This document shows positions 1 through 9,239 of a stretch of DNA of 64,000 nucleotides, piece after piece. Source of the DNA: Diphasiastrum complanatum (lineage: Eukaryota > Streptophyta > Lycopodiopsida > Lycopodiales > Lycopodiaceae); the NCBI GenBank assembly GCA_029204225.1, contig CM055103.1, forward strand, positions 47,993,958 to 48,057,957. The letters are read 5' to 3'. Position 1 is the stretch's first letter. The number at the start of each line of letters is the position of its first letter. The notes below the pieces were generated by a model that was given only the letters and a program-made list of their open reading frames with translations, was not told the origin of the DNA and ran no database searches. The translations under genes and the position numbers were made by a program.

Positions 1-1
1 G

Positions 2-97
2 GGTCGTCGTAAGGAAAGGCACAAAAAAGCCGATGCACCAGTCAATGATGATCTAAGTGATGCATGTCTTTTTCAAATTGACGCTACTATGGGTTGA
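2..97 (+). CDS. possible C-terminal end of an exon, unrecognised
   Basis: Frame 2 is open from the left edge to a TGA at 95-97. It encodes a basic stretch (RRKERHKKADAP) followed by an acidic/hydrophobic tail (DDLSDACLFQIDATMG). The composition looks protein-like but I do not recognise a family, and the upstream part lies outside the window. It could equally be a chance open frame of 31 codons. Confidence 0.2.
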   Translation, partial: GRRKERHKKADAPVNDDLSDACLFQIDATMG

Positions 98-1440
98 GGA
101 AATACCTTAGCACTTTCTAAGAAAACGAGGAAAGTATTTCATAGGTCATGCCCTTCAAATGAAGCCGTGTAGAAGTCAAATCGAAAATGAAGGCTGACTG
201 TCAAATTGCATCGTTGGCCGCATAAGTCGCCTTCACATTTCATAGGCCTGCTGCTATCCACAACACAAGGAAGAGCCTGCCTGCCATATTTTTACTCCAA
301 CAATTCTTCATTCCCGTCCATCCAAGGTAATATTCTCACTCTCTTATATTCAATATGTTAGGGTTTCTATCATCTCATTTTTGTTTGCTTTATTGCGCAT
401 CTGTTTTGCATTTTTTGGACAAACTGGAAGAGGCCACAATGTTAAGACCTAAGTATGAAGTTTTAGACCAATATCAAAAGAAGGTGTAGCTTTATATCAC
501 CCAGGTGATATGAACCTAGAGGTATCATGAAACAAATCCATTTTGGCAGGTCCAGAATGATTTTGTTCCAAATGACAAAAATATTTTTCGGAGGTACAGG
601 ATATTCGGTTGTTCTCTAAGCAGAGCCAAAGAAACAAAGCATGACGTAGCAATAAGCTTCTTCAGGTGCAATTAAGTGCTACATTGTGCTGATGTGTTAA
701 TGAAGAATGCTGGAAGGTTGCGATACTGTGACTACCATCCTAAGGTCAGCGTATTTGTTGTTTGGTTTTGGGATATGGTAGACAAAGCATGTGAACTGCT
801 ACACATGGGCACATAGTTTCAAAGAATCACCATTCAATTATTTTGATATTGATTTGAGTTTAGAATCTATTATTCAAAATGCATTTTTTTTTTCCAAATA
901 TATGGTGTTTTTTGCATGTTCTTTTCTTTCAAAATTTGAAAACAAATCAAGTTCTTTTGGAATTATTTTGTAGTTCGTTGATTCAAACTCCTTTTTTCTT
1001 TGAATTGATGTGATTCACAATTTGAATCAACTTAATCTGAATCATTGGGGAACTATGAGTTATATATGATTGCTTTACACAATCTTGATTCTTGGTTGCA
1101 GCAACATTTGCTCAGTTTTTTTTCTAGATTTTGAAGCTAGAGTTAGAAAATATTAGTTTTAAGTTTACGTTGACAAAGATATTGACGTAAAAGTTTTGAC
1201 GATCCAAAGGAAGAGTACACAACAAGCTGCTACATTTCATAATGAGTTTACACTAAATCAAAGTTTGTTAGTTCTACACTTGCTCTTCTTTTTCCATTCT
1301 CTCTTTGATTTCCATGAAGATTGCAACTAATATTAGAGCTATGATACTCTCTCTCTATTAGTGGACGGTTTAGGTTAATCCATTGTCTACAACATGGATT
1401 GCCTCAAGTTCGTCGACCAACCATCTTCTCCAACCTTCTG
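98..1440. other. no gene seen
   Basis: AT-rich sequence without a frame I can support. A short open frame at 791-973 is low-complexity (Phe-rich) and is treated as chance. Confidence 0.4.
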
Positions 1441-1444
1441 CCTA

Positions 1445-1633
1445 TTACACCAACCAACCATGAGTGTAGTGGCTATGAGTCCTTAACTTGGAAGCAATGA
1501 TGCCTAAGATAGCCAACACTTCCTCCAAGCAACGCTCATTGTTTTCTTCCTCTGACTGAAACAACCGGAGTTGCCTCACAAGGCCAGCCACATTGTCTCT
1601 AGAGGCCATCACATAGACCAATCCCTTGGCATC
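1445..1633 (-). CDS. possible terminal exon, ARM-repeat-like helical protein
   Basis: On the minus strand a canonical acceptor (...ttcag, plus-strand 1634-1638) is followed by 62 open codons that end at a TAA (1445-1447). The peptide starts DAKGLVYVMASRDNVAGLV and continues RQLRLFQSEEENNERCLEEV and LAILGIIASKLRTHSHYTHG. The amphipathic Leu/Ile-rich pattern, with a G-I-I-A-S-K helix, resembles one armadillo-type repeat of a plant ARM protein, but no diagnostic motif is present. Upstream exons on the minus strand (higher coordinates) were not found because the tandem array begins at 1786. This may be a captured or stranded exon. Composition and splice acceptor support coding origin. The function is not known. 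Confidence 0.33.
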   Translation of the reverse strand, partial: DAKGLVYVMASRDNVAGLVRQLRLFQSEEENNERCLEEVLAILGIIASKLRTHSHYTHGWLV

Positions 1634-1785
1634 CTGAATGATAACAAGAAGAAAAGACGTGAATATTGAGATGGAAGTTCTGTATCCAACTCTACTGTCA
1701 GGCTACATGACCATGAGCGAAGAGAATTTATTCTTTCAGTCATAGTAGCAAGAGAATGTCATTCCACCCCCTATGGAACAGGGAC

Positions 1786-3521
1786 ACGCCCTTTCTGCCG
1801 AGGGGGATGCCACTAAATGGACTACTTTTCAACACTTCCAAGAACCGCTTCAGTGTCGTCAAACGAAGTTCGTTTTTCAGATTGTTTGTTCCGTCCTATG
1901 CTGCATGCCGATACGAACCTACAGCACTAAACTGGACTCCAAACGATTTAGTACTCACAGTGAAATGTGCATCCGAACCAGAAATCCTAAACATAGTTCT
2001 GAGATTTCAGGCACGTCGAGCCAAGAATTGTTCGGATTCAGCCAAACGTAGTCAAAACCTCGGATGGGAGGTGTCCATAGGTTTGTGGGCTCGACACGAA
2101 CTTATAGGACCATTTTCAGCTCAATTCAGACAGTGTTGGTCCGAAAACACCCTTTTTGTAGGAGGTAATGCCACTAAATAAACTACTTTTTAGCATCCCC
2201 AAGAACCGGTCCAGTGTTGCCGAACGGAGTCCATTTTTTAGATGGTTTGTTCCGTCCTGTGCTGCACCCCGAGACAAACCCACAGGACTAAACCATGCTC
2301 CAAATGATTCAGTACTCATAGTGAAACATGTGTCCGAACCAAAAACCCTAAATGCAATCTTGGGAATTTAGGCGGCCCATCGAGCCAGAAATTGATCGAA
2401 TTTAGTAAAAAATGGTCAGAACTTCGGACGGAAGGTGTTTACGGGTTTGTGGGCTCAACACAAACTCACAGGACCATTAGCTTCAATGTCGTTTGTCCGG
2501 AAACGCCTTTTTTGTTGGGGGGAATGCCACTAAATGGACTGCTTTCCAGCATCCCCTCAAGAACTGGTCCAGTGTCGCCGAACGGAGTCCATTTTTCAGA
2601 CCGTCTATTTTGTCTTGTGCTGCACGCCGAGACAAACCCACAAAATTAAACCAGCCTCCAAACAATTCAGTACTCATAGCGAAACATGCATATGAACTAG
2701 AAACCCTAAATGCAATCCTGGAAATCTAGGTCCATCGAGCCAAAACTTAATCGGATTTAGTAAAAAATGGTTAGAACTTCGGACGGGAGGTCTCCATAGG
2801 TTTTTGGGCTCAAAACGAACCACAGGACCATTTGTAGCTCAACTCTGATGCCGTTTGTCTGGAAATGCCCTTTTTGTTGGGGGAATGCCACTAAATGGAC
2901 TGCTTTCCAACATCTCCAAGAACTGGTCCAATGTCACCGAACAGAGTCCATTTTTCAGACCATCTATTCTATCCTGTGCTGCATGCCGAGATGAACCCAC
3001 AAGACTAAACCGGGCTCTAAACGGTTCAGTACTCACAACGAAACGTGCGTCCGAACCAGAACCCTAGATGCAATTCTGGGATTCTAGGCCCGTCGAGCTA
3101 GAAATTGGTCGGATTCGATCCAAGATAGTCAGAACCATAGATGGGAGGTGTCCACGGGTTCATGGGCTCAACACAAATCCATAGAACCATTTACAGCTCA
3201 ATTCCAACGTCGTTTGTCCGAAAACGCCCTTTCTGTCGGTGGGAATGTTACTAAATGGAGTACTTTTCAACATCTCCGAGAACTGGTCCAGTGTCGTCGA
3301 ACGGAGTCCGTTTTTTAGACAGTCTATTTCATCGTGTCCTGCACGCCGAGACGAACCCACAGGACTAAACTAGGCTCCAAACAGTTTAGTACTCACAACA
3401 AAACATACATCCGAACCAGAAACCCTAAATGTAGTCCTGGGAATCTAGGCCCATCGAGCCAGGAATTGGTCGGATCCAGTAAAAAACGGTCAGAACTTCG
3501 CACGGGAGGTGTCCATAGGTT
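1786..3521. repeat. tandem array, ~360-bp unit, about five copies
   Basis: The anchor ATGCCACTAAATGG (degenerate ATGTTACTAAATGG in the last copy) recurs at 1806, 2168, 2524, 2885 and 3245. The spacings are 362, 356, 361 and 360 bp. Each unit carries the same landmarks in order: a GTCCGgAAAcGCCcTTT start, an AAGAACTGGTCCAGTGTCGCCGAACGG-like block, a TTCAGACCGTCTATT-like block, and a tail with CCCATCGAGCCAgGAATTgGTCGGA. The last copy is cut at about 3521. Short frames in each unit encode similar peptides (GMPLNGLL...), but they shift and break between copies, so I read the array as non-coding satellite-like DNA. Confidence 0.9.
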
Positions 3522-3711
3522 GCTTATAGCCAAAAAAAAATTGGCAAAAACAAACAAAATTCTTGTACCTCTTGTTGATCCTAGAATCGATATTTGAGCC
3601 ACGTTCTTAAGCTCATGTTAATCCAAGAATCTCCATGTTCTTACTTTCTAAGTCATTCTAACTGATCACTCGCATTCGCACTGTGCAAGCAGTCATAGCG
3701 GGTTTGTTCTT

Positions 3712-3930
3712 CTACAAACCGGATTTCCCCTTCTGCAGACTGTGTTTGATCATTTTATCATCTTTGTCATCTCTCGGCTTCAGCTGAGAAAGATGATCCG
3801 AATCGCAATGTAAGAGAGAGCTTTCAGCGAAAGAAGCCATGGCTACACCGGCGCCCACAAAGAGAAAGAGGATGAGCGTTGCAAAGAGCATATTGCAGGC
3901 CCCCGAAGTGTGTTGGACCAGCTTCGCCAT
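3712..3930 (-). CDS. small ORF with predicted signal peptide, unrecognised
   Basis: This is a 72-codon ATG-to-TAG frame on the minus strand. The start is in good plant context (GCATGGCG). Residues 13-33 form a hydrophobic core (NMLFATLILFLFVGAGVAMA), followed by a plausible signal-peptidase site around ASFA-ES. The remaining ~35 residues are polar and basic, with one Cys (LLHCDSDHL) and a Lys-rich tail (KMIKHSLQKGKSGL). The layout would fit a small secreted or tail-anchored peptide. Two out-of-frame upstream ATGs (about 3979 and 3950) weaken the case for translation. A promoter-like region with heat-shock-element-like palindromes lies 110-150 bp upstream. No family is recognised. It may be chance. 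Confidence 0.3.
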   Translation of the reverse strand: MAKLVQHTSGACNMLFATLILFLFVGAGVAMASFAESSLLHCDSDHLSQLKPRDDKDDKMIKHSLQKGKSGL

Positions 3931-4013
3931 GCTCCCATGGATCCTATTGCTCTGAAATCACTATGGATCCTATTCATCCTTAATACTTTGATTCGGTTGT
4001 TAAAATGAAACGT

Positions 4014-4078
4014 ACTATTTAAAAAAAAAAATTTGGTGAAGTTCCGGAACGGAACGCATTCTAGAATGTGTTCCAGAA
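4014..4078 (-). promoter_or_regulatory. heat-shock-element-like cluster plus TATA-like box
   Basis: Three perfect TTCnnGAA palindromes lie close together: TTCCGGAA (4042-4049), TTCTAGAA (4059-4066) and TTCCAGAA (4071-4078), with an extra GGAAC at 4051-4055. Inverted nGAAn units are the known binding pattern of heat-shock factor trimers. Reading leftwards (minus strand), a TTTAAATAG TATA-like motif sits at about 4014-4022, followed by the small ORF that starts at 3930. The sequence motifs are seen directly. Promoter function is inference. Confidence 0.4.
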
Positions 4079-4109
4079 TGGGCAACTATGACTTATACTC
4101 ATAATTTAT

Positions 4110-4110
<1 letters not shown>

Positions 4111-4181
<71 letters not shown>
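4111..4181. repeat. (AG)n microsatellite, 71 bp, in a hairpin loop
   Basis: Uninterrupted AG dinucleotides. The array is flanked by near-perfect inverted sequences, TATACTCATAATT on the left and AATTATGAGTGTA on the right (12 of 13 matched), so it sits in the loop of a potential hairpin. Confidence 0.95.
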
Positions 4182-4184
<3 letters not shown>

Positions 4185-4579
4185 ATGAGTGTAAACGTGT
4201 AAACCATTTGCTTGGGAGATTATGAGTGTAGTGCCCTCCCACAGAGCGTAGAGATTATGTAGATAATGCCCTAACGGGTCAAAGGCATAATAATGTCTCC
4301 CCAAAAAAAGAATCCCACTAAGCCTAAAAAATCCCTTTTTTGTATTCTCAACATAACGAAAGTCCTGGAGATTCAAATTTGAATTTGGTTCACCAAATAA
4401 ATAAATAGCAAAGTCATATATTACTAATATGTTTTTAACTTAAAACTTTGGATTAGTCCATAAGCGTGCTATAGTCTGCCTATTTTTGCCTAATCTGTCA
4501 AGGAGATTAAGGATTTTCCATCTATACTCCTTTCCTTATATATAATATATATAAGAGCTCTGAGCTTCGATCCAATTCT

Positions 4580-4583
<4 letters not shown>
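4182..4583. other. no gene seen
   Basis: AT-rich spacer between two microsatellites, with no supported coding frame. Confidence 0.4.

Positions 4584-4661
<78 letters not shown>
4584..4661. repeat. (CT)n microsatellite, ~78 bp
   Basis: Near-perfect CT dinucleotide run. Confidence 0.95.
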
Positions 4662-4664
<3 letters not shown>

Positions 4665-4750
4665 TTCTCGTTGGTTTTGTCTTGTTTTTGCGATCTGCCT
4701 GATCTGCTCATTCATTTCTCCTGTCTCTCATTGTCTCTTTGAATCAGACA

Positions 4751-5009
<259 letters not shown>

Positions 5010-5046
5010 TCTGATTATCTTTGATTCTACTGTCAACTTATTGCAG

Positions 5047-5676
5047 GGTGAGGTGTGTGAGAGAAGGTGGTGTCCGCTTTGCAATCAGTGGCCAGTCCTC
5101 CTTCATGATTGTCATTAGAGGAGTTCTAAATCCCAAAAAGACCCTTTGTAAAGATTCTTTTTATATTTTTTCTCAAATTTTTCTTACACATGGACCAATC
5201 AAAACACTCAAATTTGAAATCTACGTGACGTAACTTTTTGAGTCCACATTTTGATTCCATATTAAAAATGGCATAACTTTTTAGTGGTAAGTCCGAATTT
5301 AGCGGAGTTTGGTGCATTAGAAAGCGCTCAACAAGGGCTTTTCAATGATATGTTACATGGCATACTTTTGAGCTACGATTAAAAAGTTATGGCAAGTCAA
5401 AAGTATTAGTGTTATAATATTTTAATAATAATAAATAGGCATCTTGCACAAATTATTAAAGGGTCTTTTTGGAACTCAAAACTTCTCTAATTTCTAGTAT
5501 CCAATGTGGGCGGAGCAGTAGACATGTATGTTGTTTCTCTTAAAGGATCTAAGAGTAGTTGGCAGCCTCTCTCCAGAAACATGCTCAAAGGCTAAACCAT
5601 CTCCTTCATGATCAGCGTGCTAGCAGGACCCTCCATCAAATTGGGAGTATGGGCATATCCAAAAGCAGAAATCTGA
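5047..5676 (+). pseudogene. expansin C-terminal exon, split by a MITE-like insertion
   Basis: Expansins are secreted cell-wall-loosening proteins with an N-terminal six-stranded double-psi barrel and a C-terminal carbohydrate-binding domain. A splice acceptor (TTATTGCAG, to 5046) precedes an exon reading VRCVREGGVRFAISG then QSSFMIV. The coding continues only after about 378 inserted bases with FLVSNVGGAVDMYVVSLKGS and KSSWQPLSRN (about 5493-5583). That matches the family pattern RVPC..GG.RF...G...F..V...NVGGAGDV..VS.KGS...W...SRNWGQNW. An in-frame TAA near 5593 and loss of the NWGQNW region show a second lesion. The frame then ends at 5674-5676. The N-terminal barrel exons were not found upstream, where microsatellites lie. 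It is a dead fragment. Confidence 0.72.
5114..5491. mobile_element. MITE-like element with ~37-bp terminal inverted repeats
   Basis: The left end (ATTAGAGGAGTTCTAAATCC then CAAAAAGACCCTTTGTAA) is mirrored at the right end (TTAAAGGGTCTTTTTGGAAC then TCAAAACTTCTCTAAT). A second internal inverted pair (AATGGCATAACTTTTTAG / AAAAAGTTATGGCAAG) lies near 5269 and 5382. It has no coding capacity. Its ends coincide with the break in the expansin reading frame, which supports real insertion. The target-site duplication could not be settled (ATT/AAT at the borders), so the superfamily is unassigned. Confidence 0.65.
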
Positions 5677-5908
5677 AATGCTTCTGATCTATCACTTTGA
5701 TTCATCATTAACACAATCCACAATTACAGGCATTATTTGGTGGTATTTTCTTGCCAGTGGTCGTGAAATCCCTATGTATAGCATGTGGAAGTAGGACAGG
5801 AGAGTGAACAGAAAACAAACTCCGGGCATGGCTTATGCTGATCTCTCATCAACCTTGCTAGAGTTTGAATCTCATACTCGGCCTTCTCTAAAAGCGTAGC
5901 AAATCTGT

Positions 5909-5939
<31 letters not shown>

Positions 5940-6295
5940 ATGTTCAGACTTCTATTATTTCCTCTGCTATGTTTCTCACAACAATGGTTGCGAATCCATT
6001 GAGTGTGAATCTAGCCGCAGGTGCAATAGAGCAGACAATAGGGTGGACAGATTGGGCTGTAGTTGGTGGTTCTCTCTATTGGAGGGCTTCTTTTGCTATG
6101 GAAATAGCCCACATTTGCAATTCCCGAGAAAGGGAATAGGTGATACTCACACTGTGAGCAAAAGGGGATTGAAAGTGATTTTCATGTCCAACTGATCAAC
6201 AAAATCAAGTAAAGAGGGCTGGCAGTCTACTCTTCTGTAGCAATTGACATCGCTATGATTTGTTCATTATTTATGTTTATGTTTAGTGGATAACT
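5677..6295. other. no supported gene; short (GA)n at 5909-5934
   Basis: Mostly unrecognised sequence. A plus-strand frame near 5980-6110 reads TMVANPLSVNLAAG and IGWTDWAVVGGSLYWRA, which looks protein-like. It may belong with the lectin-like remnant downstream, but this is too weak to call. Confidence 0.35.
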
Positions 6296-6658
6296 TTGGA
6301 GCATCAGCTTTGGAGCATCAAGGCTGCTATATACAGTAGGAGGATAGATCACATAAAGAAGCAATATAGGAACCACCAGCAACTTATGTCAAAAGTAGAA
6401 AATGGCTATGATAGGAGTGTGGCCTTTGTTCCAGCAATGCTACCATCAGTAGATTCGCTACTCAGTGTTGTGCATCAAGATCCTAATTCATAGGAACTTG
6501 AGTACACATCAATGCGTTATGTTGTCCAATTGTTGGCTTCAACTCAAGGGAGTACGTATCCATCGTTTAATCTTTTTCAGAAATACAAAAATGGGAATGG
6601 CACAACAGCTAATGGCTTCGTTCATTCTCCTATGGTTGAGAGAGAGATAGTTGTATGT
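6296..6658 (+). pseudogene. unrecognised coding remnant upstream of lectin-like fragment
   Basis: Frame 6296-6493 reads SIKAAIYSRRIDHIKKQY and continues past a TAG in the same frame as ELEYTSMRYVVQLLASTQGS and TYPSFNLFQKYKNGNGTTAN up to a TGA near 6655. Composition and continuity across one stop suggest an old coding exon. I do not recognise the family. Proximity to the lectin-like block at 6993 suggests, but does not prove, the same parent gene. Confidence 0.3.
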
Positions 6659-6992
6659 GTTTGAAAGACTTTGCCTCCAGCTCCTTTTCCTTGGCTTTCA
6701 ACTGCTCCGTGAAGGACGATTCGCTCTTGTGCAGTTGCTCCAATCTGTTCTTGTGAAGATCTTCAAGTTCTTGCATGCTTTTTCCATTTGCTTCAATAAT
6801 GCGACGCTTCTTTCACTCGCACAGCGTATAACTCTCACCTGCACATCAACCTCAATTTAGCGCCTGCACGTCACCTGGACATCAATCTCAATTTTCCTTG
6901 TTGAACAATATGGATGACGCAATCTCGCAAAACGTTGAGCACCCGACACATAAATTGCTACCAGGGTAGACGATGAAGGGAGGAACAATGTT

Positions 6993-7330
6993 GTGAGCAA
7001 CTTAAATCATTCCAACAGAGAAAGAAACTATAGACTTGTGATGGAGCCAGGCGGAGTCGTATTCTATCTGAACATCTCAAACGCAAAGCCTCAGCCTTAC
7101 TTTCTTTGGAGCCTCCAAGGCTCAGATATAACAATAGCTCTACAGATTTGCAACCAATATCAAGCCATCATGGTCTACACTAGTAATGGAATGAACATGA
7201 GCTATGAATTGAATACTGGAGTGGCAAATACCTCACGCCCATGTGCACCGCCCCTTACTGTGTCCTCTCCAAGCCCAACTGGCTCACAGAACGCACTGCA
7301 GCTTTTGAATCTGGAGTCTGATGTCACCTG
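6993..7330 (+). pseudogene. bulb-type-lectin-like fragment (G-type lectin receptor kinase or EP1-like)
   Basis: The frame contains NYRLVMEPGGVVFYLNISN, then KPQPYFLWSLQGSDITIALQ and CNQYQAIMVYTSNG. The pattern Y.LVMEPGG.V.YLN...PQPY..W...GSD resembles the mannose-lectin region of plant G-type lectin receptor kinases and EP1-like secreted glycoproteins, which perceive or bind carbohydrate at the cell surface. No PAN or kinase domain follows. The frame runs into a (GA)n array at 7431. It is probably a captured or decayed fragment. The assignment is tentative. Confidence 0.33.
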
Positions 7331-7428
7331 CACGTTCTTTCAGCGACTTATCAAGACAACGTTTCTCTGCCTGTCATGCGTTGATTTGTTTCTGGTTCGA
7401 TATGGTATAATCGATTTACCCCTGCCAA

Positions 7429-7430
<2 letters not shown>

Positions 7431-7472
<42 letters not shown>

Positions 7473-7717
7473 GCAACGGGAGAGATAAAGAGAGACTTAT
7501 TAACGAAATGCAATACAAATTAGCCTTCGCCTGCCAGTCACGATCCACACAAAGATAGAGTGCCTGCACAAAGAGAGAGCGCATGCACAAAGAAAGAGCG
7601 GCCAATGGATCAAGAAAGAGAGAGAGTGAGAGAGAGAGAGATAGGCCAGTCGCAAGAGAGAGATCGAGACAGAGATAGGCCAGTCGCGAAGAGAGAGAGA
7701 GAGAGAGAGAGAGAGTG
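7431..7717. repeat. (GA)n arrays with a ~36-bp duplicated interspersed unit
   Basis: (GA)n at 7431-7469, broken GA-rich DNA from about 7560, and (GA)n at about 7690-7717. Between them AGATAGGCCAGTCGC(A/G)AAGAGAG occurs twice in tandem, linked by AGATCGAGACAG. Confidence 0.85.
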
Positions 7718-7745
7718 TTTTAAGGTGGCTATCTTGAAAACTCAC

Positions 7746-7830
7746 TTAACATGGGCTGCCACTTGGAGGTTGGACAGTGACCATGGACTGACTGCCACTT
7801 GGAGGCTGAACAATAGCCACTGTATATGAA
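7746..7830. repeat. two-copy tandem duplication, ~45 bp
   Basis: CTGCCACTTGGAGG(T/C)TG(G/A)ACA...GCCA(C/T) occurs twice in a row. There is no coding sign. Confidence 0.6.
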
Positions 7831-8632
7831 TGCATGGGGAGGAGTGCCATTTCCCCATACATGCATCCTCTCCCCAAGTTTTTTAGTTCACAAAATGTGT
7901 ACTCATGGGTGAGGGGAGGAGGATGCGTGGTCCCCTCACCCATGTATACAAAAGTGTACATAAGTTTAAATATATATATAAACTAGTAAAGAGTGCCCGT
8001 TGTTGACGGGCAATGGAGGCCGATCTAGGTGGCGGCCGATGATTTGGATGGTGGCCAATCTCGCATCTATGTATGTGTGTGTATTCATAATAGTGCATGT
8101 ATCTATGCATGCATGTATGTATGAGTGAGAGTGTTCATATATGAGTGAGAGTGTGCACGCCATGTGTACATGTATGTGTCTGTACATGCATGTGCATGTG
8201 CAATGTGTAGATGTATGCGTATGTGTGAGAATGTGTGTACGTATATGTGTATGTGTGAGAATGTACATATATTTCAGAAGACCATGTTCTGAATTTCAAA
8301 TTTTTAATATGTGGTTTATAATCACATGCAATGCAAACTTCAAAAGATTAGCCACTTTGAGCTATTTATGCGTACAAACATGTAAAGCCATTCTATGTGT
8401 AGAATACATGTAAAACCACATATTCAGTATGAAAAATGTGTGAAAGATGCATTAGTATGGGTACAACATTTAGTTAAGTGCAAATCAATCAAGAAAGGAA
8501 GACATTTCACATACATAAAATTTTAAAAAATGAATCTATTATATTTTTATTTTAAAAACTCAATAATTCTCAAAACAATTCTTCCCACGAATCACATCCA
8601 AAGCCTTGGGAGTACACCAAGGTATCTATCAT
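7831..8632. other. TG/CA-rich low-complexity DNA, no gene
   Basis: From about 8070 to 8275 the sequence is a degenerate mixture of TGTG, ATGTATG and GTGAGAGTG motifs. The rest is AT-rich. Frames here are shadows of the simple sequence. Confidence 0.6.
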
Positions 8633-9235
8633 CTATGACGCATCATTAATATCTACAACCAATACTGCCCTATAAATGTATGTTAGATTTTGTACTAACA
8701 AATCCACATTTAATAACATATGGTGTTCTCGTGGAATCAAATATCCGATGTCTTGTAAATCCTTTAAAAACTCCGCATATAGCTGCAACAACCAAATAAT
8801 TGTGCAGATGTGTTCGCCATCGCGCAAAACAAACCGCTCCATAAAGTCCCGCACGAACGTTCATCGATTAACAATGACCTTCACCATCTGCAAAAACATA
8901 CACACTTGTTAACTTAATACAATTATCTAAAACATAGTCAATAGCAAGTTGGAATGAAAATATTCGCTCGTTCCAACAACCTGCTCGACGAAATCTACAA
9001 AAAAGAAACACAATGTTAGTATAAGTCTTATGTCAAATCAAATACTGAACTCAAAATCCTGACTATATCCAAGAACCTCCTTCTACACAACCTTCTCCTT
9101 GTACAAAATTTGACAGATTTTTCTCTCCAAATCTAACTATAACTGTAACTCTAACTCTACCCTACATCCCAAATGCTAAGTCTAACTCGAATTCTAACTC
9201 TAACTGTACCTTGCATCTCGAAATCATAAACCATA
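8633..9235. other. flank of Helitron remnant; nothing certain
   Basis: A minus-strand frame at 8633-8854 (RDGEHICTIIWLLQLYAEFL, then LIPREHHMLLNVDLLVQNL) looks protein-like but is not recognised. It lies where the rest of a Helitron RepHel would be expected, yet no helicase (Walker A/B) motif is present. 9110-9215 is rich in the hexamer CTAACT. Confidence 0.3.
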
Positions 9236-9239
9236 AACA

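Noticed and set aside
1756-3602. Similar short proteins repeated on both strands
   Set aside because: They follow the ~360-bp tandem unit, shift frame between copies and show no domain.
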